DNA from: Pseudomonas sp. A34-9
Lineage (GTDB): Bacteria; Pseudomonadota; Gammaproteobacteria; Pseudomonadales; Pseudomonadaceae
DNA: 64,000 nt
Assembly (NCBI RefSeq): GCF_029543085.1
Contig: NZ_CP119967.1
Location: forward strand, 1,886,501-1,950,500
Direction: 5' to 3'
Made by a program: the position numbers and the translations under genes. Position 1 is the first letter of the stretch; each line of letters begins with the position of its first letter. The notes under the pieces are model-generated. The model saw nothing but the letters and a program-made list of their open reading frames with translations. It made no database searches and had not been told where the DNA came from. This document shows, piece after piece, positions 35,663 through 43,904 of the stretch.

Positions 35663-36238
35663 TCAGAGAATGGCGCGATAACCTTCAAGCGCTTGGACCG
35701 ACTGGGTCAATCCTTGTCTTTGCAGTAAGCGCAAAAACGACTCGACATCCATCGCTGGCGTTTTCAGTTGTTTTCGCTGCTTTTGGGCGGCAGAGACAAC
35801 TGCTGCCGAATCAAGATGGAACAGGTTTTCGACGAACTCATCGGGATGCTGTGCTTCGATACCAAAAGGGGCGAGCTGCGTATCGGGAAAGTCTTTCAAG
35901 TTGAACGTCACGATGACGCCTGCGCCACAGCGAATGGCTGCCGCCAGTACATGACGGTCATCCTGATCGGGCAATGACAGTCCGTTGACCAGTTCTTCGT
36001 AGTCGCAGACGCAAGCTTCGGGGATCGCGCGGTCCATCAATTCAGACGTACGATCCAGTTGTTCCATGGTCAGGTCAGTGCGGTTCTTCAATAGATTGCG
36101 TTTCCATTCGCTGTGAATCTCCTTGCTCCATCGCGCCCGGAACCGCCCCGAGAGGGCAAGCCACATCAGGAAGTCTCTCAAAGGGGCGGGGTACAAAACA
36201 CATGCATCGTATACAGCTGTGAAAGAGGAATGCCTCAC
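35663..36238 (-). CDS. PIN-domain toxin of type II toxin-antitoxin pair
   Basis: This 191-aa protein has a PIN-type ribonuclease fold. The first conserved Asp is in VYDACVLYPAPLRDFL, then WSKEIHSEWKRNL, and acidic residues occur in LPDQDDRHVLAAAIRCGAG with VTFNLKDFPD. The C-terminal extra region (about 140-191) is usual for this larger PIN subfamily. The start overlaps the antitoxin stop by 4 bases, typical of a co-transcribed toxin-antitoxin pair. RNA target unknown. Confidence 0.85.
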   Translation of the reverse strand: MRHSSFTAVYDACVLYPAPLRDFLMWLALSGRFRARWSKEIHSEWKRNLLKNRTDLTMEQLDRTSELMDRAIPEACVCDYEELVNGLSLPDQDDRHVLAAAIRCGAGVIVTFNLKDFPDTQLAPFGIEAQHPDEFVENLFHLDSAAVVSAAQKQRKQLKTPAMDVESFLRLLQRQGLTQSVQALEGYRAIL

Positions 36239-36702
36239 TCGTATCCTGTCCTTAATGCCTGAGCCTGCTCTGCGAGTAGCGCCATCGCCTGTTCGCTGGC
36301 AGTCTCTCGCCGGGTCTTATAGTCCATCAAATCGGCAAAGCGCACACGTCGGTGCTTGCCGGTTTTGTGGTAGGAAATCTCGCCACTTTCCAGCAGTTTA
36401 ATCATGTGCGGGCGTGAGACATTGAGCAGGTCAGCGGCTTCCTGAGTGGTCAGTTCGGCATGAATCGGCACGACCTTGACGGCATTGCCTTCAGCCAATG
36501 CCGCGAGAATGTCGGTGAGAAGTCGCAAGGCCGAGGTGGGCAGTTCGATGCTGTGAGCTTCGTTTTGCTCATCGAAAATCTGGATGTGCTGAGTTTCAAA
36601 CTGAGTCGCGAGGTAAGCGGCCAAGGCGCGTTGGCCTTCGATGGCGGCTTTGACTTCGCGCTCTACAGGTAGGTTGATTGGTGAATGGGTAATGATCGAC
36701 AT
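36235..36702 (-). CDS. Excisionase-type DNA-binding antitoxin
   Basis: This 155-aa protein has a C-terminal MerR/excisionase-like helix-turn-helix (LTTQEAADLLNVSRPHMIKL, then KTGKHRRVRFADLMDY). The N-terminal helical part presumably binds the toxin. It precedes the PIN gene by a 4-base overlap. This architecture is known for PIN modules and suggests autorepression of the promoter at about 36703-36760. Confidence 0.85.
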   Translation of the reverse strand: MSIITHSPINLPVEREVKAAIEGQRALAAYLATQFETQHIQIFDEQNEAHSIELPTSALRLLTDILAALAEGNAVKVVPIHAELTTQEAADLLNVSRPHMIKLLESGEISYHKTGKHRRVRFADLMDYKTRRETASEQAMALLAEQAQALRTGYE

Positions 36703-36784
36703 GAGGGAGTTCCGACATTCTCAATAGGGATGTCAGGAAGTTATTCGAATTAAACGAAAATCGCAATAAACGAAACATGAGGCC

Positions 36785-36880
36785 TCAATGTTCGCTGACG
36801 AACAACCCCTGAACATACTCAACAAACGCCCGCGCCTTGGCGCTGGCCATCCTTCCCGTTGAAACACTGACCCTCGCCCG
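36785..36880 (-). pseudogene. LysR-type regulator, C-terminal remnant
   Basis: On the minus strand an open frame without a start reads STGRMASAKARAFVEYVQGL followed by FVSEH and a TGA at 36785-36787. This resembles the very end of LysR-type regulators. The reading breaks off upstream at about 36880, where the hicB-like remnant of the other strand begins. It probably marks a deletion end point next to the MFS gene. Confidence 0.45.
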
Positions 36881-36984
36881 GTTATGTGATTCAGCGCATC
36901 GATCGTTATGTGCGCGAACACAACATCAAAAGCCGCTCCTCCTTTCTGGCGGATGCGGCAATGGAGAAACCGGTTCGGTATTGA
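36871..36984 (+). pseudogene. HicB antitoxin, C-terminal remnant
   Basis: In the plus frame ending TGA 36982-36984, the reading is YVIQRIDRYVREHNIKSRSS followed by FLADAAMEK and PVRY. This is the ribbon-helix-helix end typical of HicB antitoxins (IDRYV...SRSSFLA.AA). An in-frame TGA at 36868-36870 and an apparent one-base shift just upstream (ACCCTCGCCCGG) cut it off. No hicA or hicB N-terminal part is seen. It is a decayed fragment beside an intact toxin-antitoxin pair. Confidence 0.5.
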
Positions 36985-37015
36985 GTGTTCTCGCTCCCTC
37001 AGGTCAGCGAATACC

Positions 37016-37042
37016 CTGTGGGAGCGAACCTGCTCGCGAAGC
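37016..37042. repeat. Single REP palindrome
   Basis: GTGGGAGCGAACCTGCTCGC followed by GAAGC is one REP copy with a single mismatch in the stem, 11 bp past the 3' end of the MFS gene. Confidence 0.8.
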
Positions 37043-37052
37043 TTTTGACGCC

Positions 37053-38240
37053 TTATGCCGTCGCCAATGAACCACGCTGCGAAACACTCAAAAACCGCAA
37101 CAACGCCAGCAGCGGAAACGCACTGCCGACAATCACGATCCACAACCAGCCGCCATGTTCATACACCGCACTGGCCACCGATGAGCCGAATGCGCCGCCG
37201 ATAAAGATGCTGGTCATGTACAGCGCGTTCAGGCGACCGCGGCTTTTGGCGTCCAGCGAATAGACCGCGCGTTGGCCAAGCACCATGTTCATCTGTACGC
37301 AGAAGTCCAGTACCACGCCGGTCACGGCCAGGCCGATGACGCTGTAGGCCGGGTGAATGAAGGCAGGCAGGAAGCTAAGGCTGGCGAACAGCATGGCCAG
37401 CAGCGAGGCGATGCGGGTGTGACCGGCGTCGGCGAGACGGCCACTGATCGGCGCGGCGATGGCACCGATGGCGCCGACCAGGGCGAAGATGGCGATCTCG
37501 CTCTGTGACAGGCCATGGTTGCGCGCCAGTTCCAATGGCACGGCGGTCCAGAACAGGCTGAAGGTAGCGAACATGCAGCCTTGATAAAACGCGCGCTGGC
37601 GCAGTACCGGTTGCTGGCGCAGCAGCGTCCATAACGAGCCGATCAATTGACCATATGTAGCGCTGTGATCAGGCTGACGCTTGGGCACGGTCAACGCCAG
37701 CACCACGCTGATTGCCGCCATCAGTGCAGCGGCAATCATGAACATTGCGCGCCAGCCCAAATGGTCGGCCACCACACTCGACACCGGCCGCGCCAGCAGG
37801 ATGCCCAGCAACAAGCCACCCATGATCCCGCCGACCACGCGGCCACGGGATTCTTCCGGCGCCAGATGCGCGGCCAGTGGAATCAGAATCTGCACCGACA
37901 CCGAACTGAAACCCACCAGGAGCGAGATCAGCAGGAACACATTCGGCTGATCGGTAAACGCCGCCGCCAACAGGCTGGCAATCGCCACCACGGTGGTGAT
38001 GATCATCAACCGGCGGTTCTCCAGCAGATCACCCAGCGGCACCAGAAAGAACAGGCCCAGCGCATAACCGATCTGCGTCAGCGACACGATAAAACTGGCC
38101 ATGGTGTCGGAGAGACCAATGTCCGGCGCGATCAGGCCGATGATCGGCTGTGCGTAGTAGATATTGGCAACGATGGCGCCGCAGCAAAAAGCGAACAGCA
38201 GAACCATGCCCCGGGTCATTGCGTGAGTTGTGGCGGTCAT
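37053..38240 (-). CDS. MFS transporter, probable drug/solute efflux
   Basis: This 395-aa protein has twelve hydrophobic segments. The cytoplasmic loop motif is PLGDLLENRRLMI (motif A-like), with the family run GAIVANIYYAQPIIGLIAPD near the N-terminus. It belongs to the YnfM/AraJ-like efflux group; the substrate is unknown. ATG 38240 (MTATTHAMTRGMVL) is preferred; an earlier in-frame start adds 16 residues. A lysR remnant downstream may be its former regulator. Confidence 0.88.
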   Translation of the reverse strand: MTATTHAMTRGMVLLFAFCCGAIVANIYYAQPIIGLIAPDIGLSDTMASFIVSLTQIGYALGLFFLVPLGDLLENRRLMIITTVVAIASLLAAAFTDQPNVFLLISLLVGFSSVSVQILIPLAAHLAPEESRGRVVGGIMGGLLLGILLARPVSSVVADHLGWRAMFMIAAALMAAISVVLALTVPKRQPDHSATYGQLIGSLWTLLRQQPVLRQRAFYQGCMFATFSLFWTAVPLELARNHGLSQSEIAIFALVGAIGAIAAPISGRLADAGHTRIASLLAMLFASLSFLPAFIHPAYSVIGLAVTGVVLDFCVQMNMVLGQRAVYSLDAKSRGRLNALYMTSIFIGGAFGSSVASAVYEHGGWLWIVIVGSAFPLLALLRFLSVSQRGSLATA

Positions 38241-38483
38241 AAGAATTCTCGATCCAGCGAAAGGGAGTGCAGTGAGGCTATGGGACAAACCGGCAGGGCA
38301 GAAGACGCCGTCGGTTGATATCAGTTATTCCATTGCGCAATTAACAGGAGCGCTCGGCATGTCATCCATCGGCGAACCTTGCGTCCGACCGTTGCGGGTC
38401 GATGATACATTCACTTACATCCTGCTCGATAGCGTGCTTATGTTTGCATTGGCTTGTTCAACATTCATGACCGGAGGATTGCA

Positions 38484-39104
38484 ATGTTTCGTCAGACGCT
38501 TCGCCATACCGCAACGATTGTTCTGATCAGCCTGCTGAGCGCAACGAGCGTGCAGGCCGCCGATGCCCCCGGAATGCGCATTGGCGTGCGCGGCGAGATC
38601 ACCGGGGTCAGCGCCGACACCCTGAAAGTCCACGTCAACAGCGGCGAGAACGTGGTGATCCAGTTGACTGGCGAGACCAAGGTCCGCGCCGTAACCCTGG
38701 CCAATATCGAAGACATCAAACCCGGCAGCTACATCGGTTCGGCGGCGATGCCGCAGGAAGATGGCACGCTCAAGGCGCTGGAAGTGCATGTGTTTCCGCC
38801 GGAGCTGGCGGGCAGCGGTGACGGCCATCGGCCGTTCGATCTGGCCAAGGGCAGCAGCATGACCAATGGCAGTGTCGGTGATCTGGTGGTGAGCAACGGG
38901 CGGGTGCTGACGGTGAACTACAAGGGTGGGCAGCAGAAGATTCTGGTGCCGGAGGATGTGCCGATCGTTAATCTGGTGCCGGGGGATCGAAGCTTGCTGA
39001 AGGTTGGGGTGAAGATCGTTGCGTTCGTCACGCAGAGTGCGGACGGCACGCTGACGGCGCAATCGATTTCCGCCGGTAAGGATGGGGTGACGCCACCGAT
39101 GTAA
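38484..39104 (+). CDS. Exported protein with DUF5666-like domain
   Basis: This 206-aa protein has a signal peptide (MFRQTLRHTATIVLISLLSA, cleavage after VQA) and a beta-rich mature part with RGEITGVSADTLKVHV and VRAVTLANIEDIKPGSYIGS, similar to OB-like DUF5666 proteins. ATG 38484 has the RBS GGAGG (38472-38476). It is transcribed divergently from the MFS gene; the gap of about 240 bp shows no clear site. Periplasmic role unknown. Confidence 0.75.
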   Translation: MFRQTLRHTATIVLISLLSATSVQAADAPGMRIGVRGEITGVSADTLKVHVNSGENVVIQLTGETKVRAVTLANIEDIKPGSYIGSAAMPQEDGTLKALEVHVFPPELAGSGDGHRPFDLAKGSSMTNGSVGDLVVSNGRVLTVNYKGGQQKILVPEDVPIVNLVPGDRSLLKVGVKIVAFVTQSADGTLTAQSISAGKDGVTPPM

Positions 39105-39285
39105 AAGCCCCTCACCCTAGCCCTCTCCCAGAGGGAGAGGGGACTGATTGGGGGATGCATGAGAGGTACGCCGACCTGAACTTGCTGTGGTGAATCCATA
39201 ATCGATAAGGTCTTTCAGGTCGATGTAACTCGCCAGACACCTCGGTAGGCTCCCTCTCCCTCCGGGAGAGGGCTGGGGTGAGGGT
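39105..39285. repeat. Inverted 'CCCTCTCCC' repeats
   Basis: Two oppositely oriented copies of the common element CCCTCACCCTAGCCCTCTCC (39110 onward) and CTCTCCCTCCGGGAGAGGGC (about 39252 onward) bracket about 110 bp. The same family occurs at 47187-47304 and in 60600-60880. Confidence 0.75.
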
Positions 39286-39295
39286 AAAGCGGTCA

Positions 39296-39323
39296 CAAAA
39301 AAAGGCGACCTTAGTGGGTCGCC
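39296..39323 (-). terminator. Terminator of sbp
   Basis: On the minus strand GGCGACC (plus 39317-39323) pairs with GGTCGCC (plus 39304-39310), followed by a run of eight T (A on the plus strand, 39296-39303). It is placed 21 bp past the sbp stop. Confidence 0.9.
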
Positions 39324-39343
39324 CTTTCGTATCTGCTTAAACC

Positions 39344-40342
39344 TTACTGCCCACTGTAAATCTGATCGAAAACCCCACCATCATTGAAGTGCGTCTTCTG
39401 CACCGTGCGCCAGTCACCAAAGGTCTTTTCCACCGAAAGGAAATCAACTTTCGGGAAACGATCGGTGTACTTCGCCAGCACCGCCGGATCACGCGGACGC
39501 AGATAGTTCGCCGCGGCAATCTCCTGACCTTCCGGCGACCACAGGTATTTCAGGTACTCATCCGCCGCTGCACGCGAACCTTTCTTGTCGACCACTTTGT
39601 CGACCACGGAAACCGGTGGCTCGGCTTCAGCGGAAACGCTCGGGTAGATCACTTCGAACTGATCGCGACCAAACTCGCGAGCAATCATTTCCGCTTCGTT
39701 TTCGAAGGTCACCAGCACGTCGCCGATCTGGTTGGTCATGAACGTGGTCGTCGCCGCACGGCCACCGGTGTCCAGTACCGGCGCTTGCTTGAACAGTTTG
39801 CCAACGAAGTCTTTGGCTTTGTTCTCGTCACCACCGTTCTTCAGCACGTAACCCCACGCCGACAGGTAGGTGTAGCGGCCGTTACCCGAGGTTTTCGGGT
39901 TCGGCACGATCACTTGCACGCCGTCCTTGAGCAGATCCGGCCAGTCTTTCAGGGCTTTCGGGTTGCCCTTGCGGACGATGAACACGGTGGCCGAGGTGAA
40001 CGGCGCGCTGTTGTTCGGCAGGCGCGTGACCCAGTTTTCCGGCACCAGTTTGCCGTTGTCGGCGAGGGCGTTGATGTCGGTGGCCATGTTCATGGTGATG
40101 ACGTCAGCCGGCAGGCCATCGATCACCGAGCGCGCTTGCTTGCTCGAACCGCCGAAGGACATCTGCACGGTGATGTTTTCGTTGTGCTCGGCTTGCCAGT
40201 GTTTCTGAAACGCAGTGTTGTAGTCCTTGTAGAAATCGCGCATCACGTCGTAGGAAACGTTGAGCAGCGTCGGGGCTGCCTGAGCGATGTTGGCCAGGGC
40301 CAGGCCGGCGGCGAGAAGTGAGGCGCCAAAGAGTTTTTTCAC
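39344..40342 (-). CDS. sbp: Sulfate-binding periplasmic protein
   Basis: This 332-aa solute-binding protein of the sulfate/thiosulfate ABC importer has a signal peptide (MKKLFGASLLAAGLALANIA) and family signatures LLNVSYDVMRDFYKDYNTAF, SFGGSSKQARSVIDGL, NPKTSGNGRYTYL and GGRAATTTF. No cysTWA permease or ATPase genes are adjacent, which is common for Pseudomonas sbp. Confidence 0.95.
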   Translation of the reverse strand: MKKLFGASLLAAGLALANIAQAAPTLLNVSYDVMRDFYKDYNTAFQKHWQAEHNENITVQMSFGGSSKQARSVIDGLPADVITMNMATDINALADNGKLVPENWVTRLPNNSAPFTSATVFIVRKGNPKALKDWPDLLKDGVQVIVPNPKTSGNGRYTYLSAWGYVLKNGGDENKAKDFVGKLFKQAPVLDTGGRAATTTFMTNQIGDVLVTFENEAEMIAREFGRDQFEVIYPSVSAEAEPPVSVVDKVVDKKGSRAAADEYLKYLWSPEGQEIAAANYLRPRDPAVLAKYTDRFPKVDFLSVEKTFGDWRTVQKTHFNDGGVFDQIYSGQ

Positions 40343-40368
40343 TGCGCATTCCTTGTTGTCTATGTATG

Positions 40369-40455
40369 TGCAGGAGCTGCCGCAGGCTGCGATCTTTTGA
40401 TCTTGAGCTTATAAAACCAACATCAAAAGATCGCAGCCTGCGGCAGCTCCTACAG
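40369..40455. repeat. Long inverted repeat upstream of sbp
   Basis: GCAGGAGCTGCCGCAGGCTG with its complement CAGCCTGCGGCAGCTCC, ending CTAC (40455), form arms of about 30 bp around an A+T-rich centre. It lies in the sbp upstream region, so the sbp promoter lies between the repeat and 40342 or overlaps it. Confidence 0.85.
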
Positions 40456-40527
40456 GGGGGTGATGTTCAATTGCCACTGACTATAACGGCGCGCGCATAG
40501 TCGTTTAAAGATTAAAAAGCTCTTTGC

Positions 40528-41352
40528 TTATTCCAGTTTCTTAAACAGCGCATTGCCGCAACGCGAGCAAAACGCGGCGCCATGTTCATGGCTGTTTTTC
40601 TTGCACACCGGGCAGTCGTGTTGCAGTTGTTCACCGCGCATGGCGTTCGCCAGCTCGGCGGTGAAAATACCCGTGGGGACAGCGATGATCGAGTAACCGG
40701 TGATCATCACCAGCGACGAAATCACCTGACCCAGCGGCGTCTTCGGCACGATGTCGCCAAAGCCCACGGTGGTCAACGTGACGATAGCCCAATAGATGCC
40801 TTTGGGAATGCTGGTGAAGCCATGTTCCGGGCCTTCGATCACGTACATCAAGGTGCCGAACACCGTCACCAGCGTGCAGACGCTGACCAGAAACACAACG
40901 ATCTTCTGCTTGCTGCCACGCAGTGCCGACATCAAGTAATTGGCTTGCTTGAGGTACGGGCTGAGCTTGAGCACACGGAAAATCCGCAGCATGCGGATGA
41001 TCCGGATGATCAGCAGGTACTGCGCATCGCTGTAATACAGCGCAAGGATGCCGGGCACGATTGCCAGTAAATCCACTAGCCCGTAAAAGCTGAAGGCATA
41101 GCGCAACGGCTTCGGTGAGCAATACAGACGCAGGATGTACTCGCCGAGAAAGATGATCGTGAAGCCCCACTCGATGTACGCCAGCACATCGGCGTAGTTG
41201 CGGTGAACGCTGTCGATACTGTCGAGCATCACGATCACCAGACTGGCGAGGATGATCAACAGCAAGATGCCGTCGAAGCGCCGCCCGGCGAGGGTGTCAC
41301 TCTGGAAAATCATGACGTAAAGCCGTTCACGCCAGTTGCTGCTGCTGTCCAT
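40528..41352 (-). CDS. Voltage-gated potassium channel with zinc-ribbon tail
   Basis: This 274-aa ion channel subunit has six membrane segments. The arginine-bearing S4 is IIRIIRMLRIFRVLKL and the K+ selectivity filter is TLTTVGFGD. The C-terminus carries two CxxC knuckles (CPVC and CSRC), a zinc-ribbon that is not needed for a plain channel and may sense metal or redox state. ATG 41352 (MDSSSNWRERLYVM) is chosen over the TTG at 41370. Confidence 0.88.
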   Translation of the reverse strand: MDSSSNWRERLYVMIFQSDTLAGRRFDGILLLIILASLVIVMLDSIDSVHRNYADVLAYIEWGFTIIFLGEYILRLYCSPKPLRYAFSFYGLVDLLAIVPGILALYYSDAQYLLIIRIIRMLRIFRVLKLSPYLKQANYLMSALRGSKQKIVVFLVSVCTLVTVFGTLMYVIEGPEHGFTSIPKGIYWAIVTLTTVGFGDIVPKTPLGQVISSLVMITGYSIIAVPTGIFTAELANAMRGEQLQHDCPVCKKNSHEHGAAFCSRCGNALFKKLE

Positions 41353-41373
41353 GGAAAACGCCTGAATCAAAGA

Positions 41374-42288
41374 TCAGCGCAGCCTAGGTTGATTCTCCCC
41401 GTGAGCGCAAGGCGTACGCTCGACCGTGGCCTTGCCGAGCATCTGGAACCCGGCGCGGATCAGCCAGCCGGCGAGGATGAAGGGCGCGGTCAGGGTCGCA
41501 AGGCCAACCGCTGCGAACAACGGCGTAACCAGCAACGCGAGAACGATGCCAAGCAGCGGCAACCACGGTTGTTGACGTTGTGAAGAGAAGGCGAGGGCGG
41601 CGAGCACGGCGTTGTAGCTACCGAGGCCAAATAGCGCAGCACTGGTTTCGTGGTGCAGCAGGCTGGAGCCGAGGCCGATCGCCGACGCCAGCAGCGCCCA
41701 GCAAAACGCGCGGCGATCAGCGATCAGCAAACCGATGGCGATCAGGGCGCCGGCCAGTGGGTGCCCCAGAAACATCACCTGGCCCAGGCCCCGCAGTTCG
41801 GCTGCGAGCAGGTTCAGCGTGCTCATTTCGATAGGTGCTATCGGCGCGGACGGTTCGGCGAACATCAACAGAACCCAGCTCATGGCCACAAACGGCGAGG
41901 TATAGGCCGGAATCGATCGGCTGCTGTAGACATGTTTGAGCCATTGCTGGGTGACCATCGCGCTCAAGCCGCCGGCGGCGAGAATCAGCGGCGGCAGCAT
42001 CGGCGACCACGGGAAGTACAGGCTCAGCAGCAGGCCGAGCAGCACGCCGTTGTAGCTGAACAGTCCGGCCTGGCGATCAGCCTTGGCGTAGTTGCGCCGT
42101 TGCGCGGTGAGCAATCCGGCGACGGCACCGAGCAGCGCTCCGGCGAACAGCACGGGCGCCGTCAGCAGAATCGCCAACAGGCACAACAGGCCGCACAGCG
42201 GATGGCGTTGGAGGAATATTTGACTGAAACCGTTGAGCAAAGCCTCGGCCCAGTCGGGGCAGTGGGTGTTGAAATGATTGGCAGGCAT
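41374..42288 (-). CDS. Urea transporter
   Basis: This 304-aa UT-family channel-like transporter has about ten hydrophobic segments. Two similar halves carry LFSYNGVLLGLLLSLYF and LFGLGSYNAVLAALAF, the signature of urea transporters (Yut/UT). ATG starts at 42288. It is followed by the potassium channel gene after 21 bp and may be co-transcribed with it. No urease genes are in the window. Confidence 0.85.
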   Translation of the reverse strand: MPANHFNTHCPDWAEALLNGFSQIFLQRHPLCGLLCLLAILLTAPVLFAGALLGAVAGLLTAQRRNYAKADRQAGLFSYNGVLLGLLLSLYFPWSPMLPPLILAAGGLSAMVTQQWLKHVYSSRSIPAYTSPFVAMSWVLLMFAEPSAPIAPIEMSTLNLLAAELRGLGQVMFLGHPLAGALIAIGLLIADRRAFCWALLASAIGLGSSLLHHETSAALFGLGSYNAVLAALAFSSQRQQPWLPLLGIVLALLVTPLFAAVGLATLTAPFILAGWLIRAGFQMLGKATVERTPCAHGENQPRLR

Positions 42289-42336
42289 GTTGAGAAAATC
42301 TGGGCAGTTGGAAAATCAAAAGGTCTTGCAAATAAC

Positions 42337-42476
42337 TGTGGCGAGGGAGCTTGCTCCCGCTGGGTCGCGTAGCGGCCCCAAAATGGGTTGATGCGGTTCT
42401 TCTGTGAAAACCGTCATGCCCTAAAAGCGACGACTGCTGTGCAGTCGAGCGGGAGCGAGCTCCCTCGCCACAGGTT
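42337..42476. repeat. Inverted repeat pair, GTGGCGAGGGAGC type
   Basis: CTGTGGCGAGGGAGCTTGCT (42337 onward) and its inverted partner GAGCTCCCTCGCCACAGG (ending 42476) form a third REP-like family, each unit itself palindromic. They fill the gap between the urea transporter and pyk. Confidence 0.8.
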
Positions 42477-42488
42477 GTGTAGCTTTCT

Positions 42489-43904
42489 TTAGATCAACGT
42501 TTCGATACGCAGCGAGTTAGTCGAACCCGGCTGGCCGAACGGCACTCCCGCAGTGATCAGCAGCGTGTCGCCACGCTCGGCCATGCCTTGGGCCTGGGCG
42601 ATTTCCAGCGCCGTCGAGCAGACTTCGTCGACCTGACGCAGGCGATCGTTGACCACCGAATGAATGCCCCATGCCACGCTCAAGCGCCGCGCGGTCTGCA
42701 GGTTCGGCGTCAGGTTGAGGATCGGCGCTTTCGGCCGTTCCCGCGAAGCACGCAAACTCGAGGCACCCGACTCGCTGTAGTTGACCAGCACCGCCACTGG
42801 CAGCACGTTGCTGATGCGGCGGATCGCGCAACTGATCGCATCGGACACAGTCGCTTCAGCCTTCGGCCGGCTGACATCAAGCTGAGTCTGATAATCCGGG
42901 CCGTTTTCCACCTGGCGGATGATCTTGCTCATCATCTGCACGGCTTCCAGCGGGTATTCGCCGGAGGCGGTTTCCGCCGACAGCATCACCGCATCGGCCC
43001 CTTCGGCCACGGCGTTGGCAACGTCGGTCACCTCGGCGCGGGTCGGGGCAGGGGAGAAGCGCATCGACTCGAGCATCTGCGTCGCCACCACCACCGGTTT
43101 GCCCAGTTCGCGGCAGGTGGTGATGATGTTTTTCTGGATCTGCGGCACGCTTTCGGCCGGCACTTCGACGCCGAGGTCACCACGGGCCACCATGATCGCG
43201 TCGCTCAGTTCAGCGATTTCACGCAGCTGTTCAACGGCCGAAGGCTTCTCGATTTTCGCCATCAAAAAGGCTTTGTCGCCGATCAGTGCGCGGGCTTCGA
43301 TGATGTCTTGCGGACGCTGCACGAACGACAGCGCGACCCAGTCCACACCCAGCTCCAGACCGAAGCTCAGGTCACGGCGATCCTTGGCGGTCAGCGGGCT
43401 GAGGTCGAGCACCGCTTGCGGCACGTTGACGCCTTTGCGGTCCGACAGTTCGCCGCCGTTGAGCACGGTGGTGTCGATCGCGTCAGCGTATTTGGTCACC
43501 ACCCGCAGACGCAGTTTGCCGTCGTCGAGCAGCAGATCCATGCCCGCTTCCAGCGCGGCGATGATCTCCGGATGCGGCAGGTTCACTCGGCGCTCATCGC
43601 CCGGCGTTGCGTCCAGATCCAGCCGGAACGCCTGACCGCGATGCAGCTGCACCTTGCCGTCAGCGAACTTGCCGACGCGCAGTTTCGGCCCCTGCAAGTC
43701 CATCAGAATGCCCAGCGGGTAGTTGAGCTGGCGCTCGACTTCGCGGATCCACTGATAGCGCTTGGCGTGGTCGGCGTGATCGCCGTGGCTGAAGTTGAGG
43801 CGGAAGATATTCACCCCGGCCTCGACCAGTTCACGGATGTCTTCGATGCCATCGACAGCAGGCCCGAGGGTGGCGAGGATTTTGACCTTTTTATCAGGCG
43901 TCAT
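42489..43904 (-). CDS. pyk: Pyruvate kinase
   Basis: This 471-aa enzyme converts phosphoenolpyruvate and ADP to pyruvate and ATP. The motifs are FRLNFSHGDHADHAKRY, MDLQGPKLRVGKF, the active-site region FLMAKIEKPSAVEQL, MVARGDLGVEVP and MLSAETASGEYP. It overlaps ttuD by 4 bases and is the last gene of the glyoxylate-glycerate operon, finishing the route to pyruvate. Confidence 0.95.
   Translation of the reverse strand: MTPDKKVKILATLGPAVDGIEDIRELVEAGVNIFRLNFSHGDHADHAKRYQWIREVERQLNYPLGILMDLQGPKLRVGKFADGKVQLHRGQAFRLDLDATPGDERRVNLPHPEIIAALEAGMDLLLDDGKLRLRVVTKYADAIDTTVLNGGELSDRKGVNVPQAVLDLSPLTAKDRRDLSFGLELGVDWVALSFVQRPQDIIEARALIGDKAFLMAKIEKPSAVEQLREIAELSDAIMVARGDLGVEVPAESVPQIQKNIITTCRELGKPVVVATQMLESMRFSPAPTRAEVTDVANAVAEGADAVMLSAETASGEYPLEAVQMMSKIIRQVENGPDYQTQLDVSRPKAEATVSDAISCAIRRISNVLPVAVLVNYSESGASSLRASRERPKAPILNLTPNLQTARRLSVAWGIHSVVNDRLRQVDEVCSTALEIAQAQGMAERGDTLLITAGVPFGQPGSTNSLRIETLI

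Noticed and set aside
36733..37143. 136-aa minus-strand ORF over the gap upstream of the toxin-antitoxin pair
   Set aside because: Its sequence resembles no family, and it runs out of frame through both the LysR-like and HicB-like remnants, which explain the region better.
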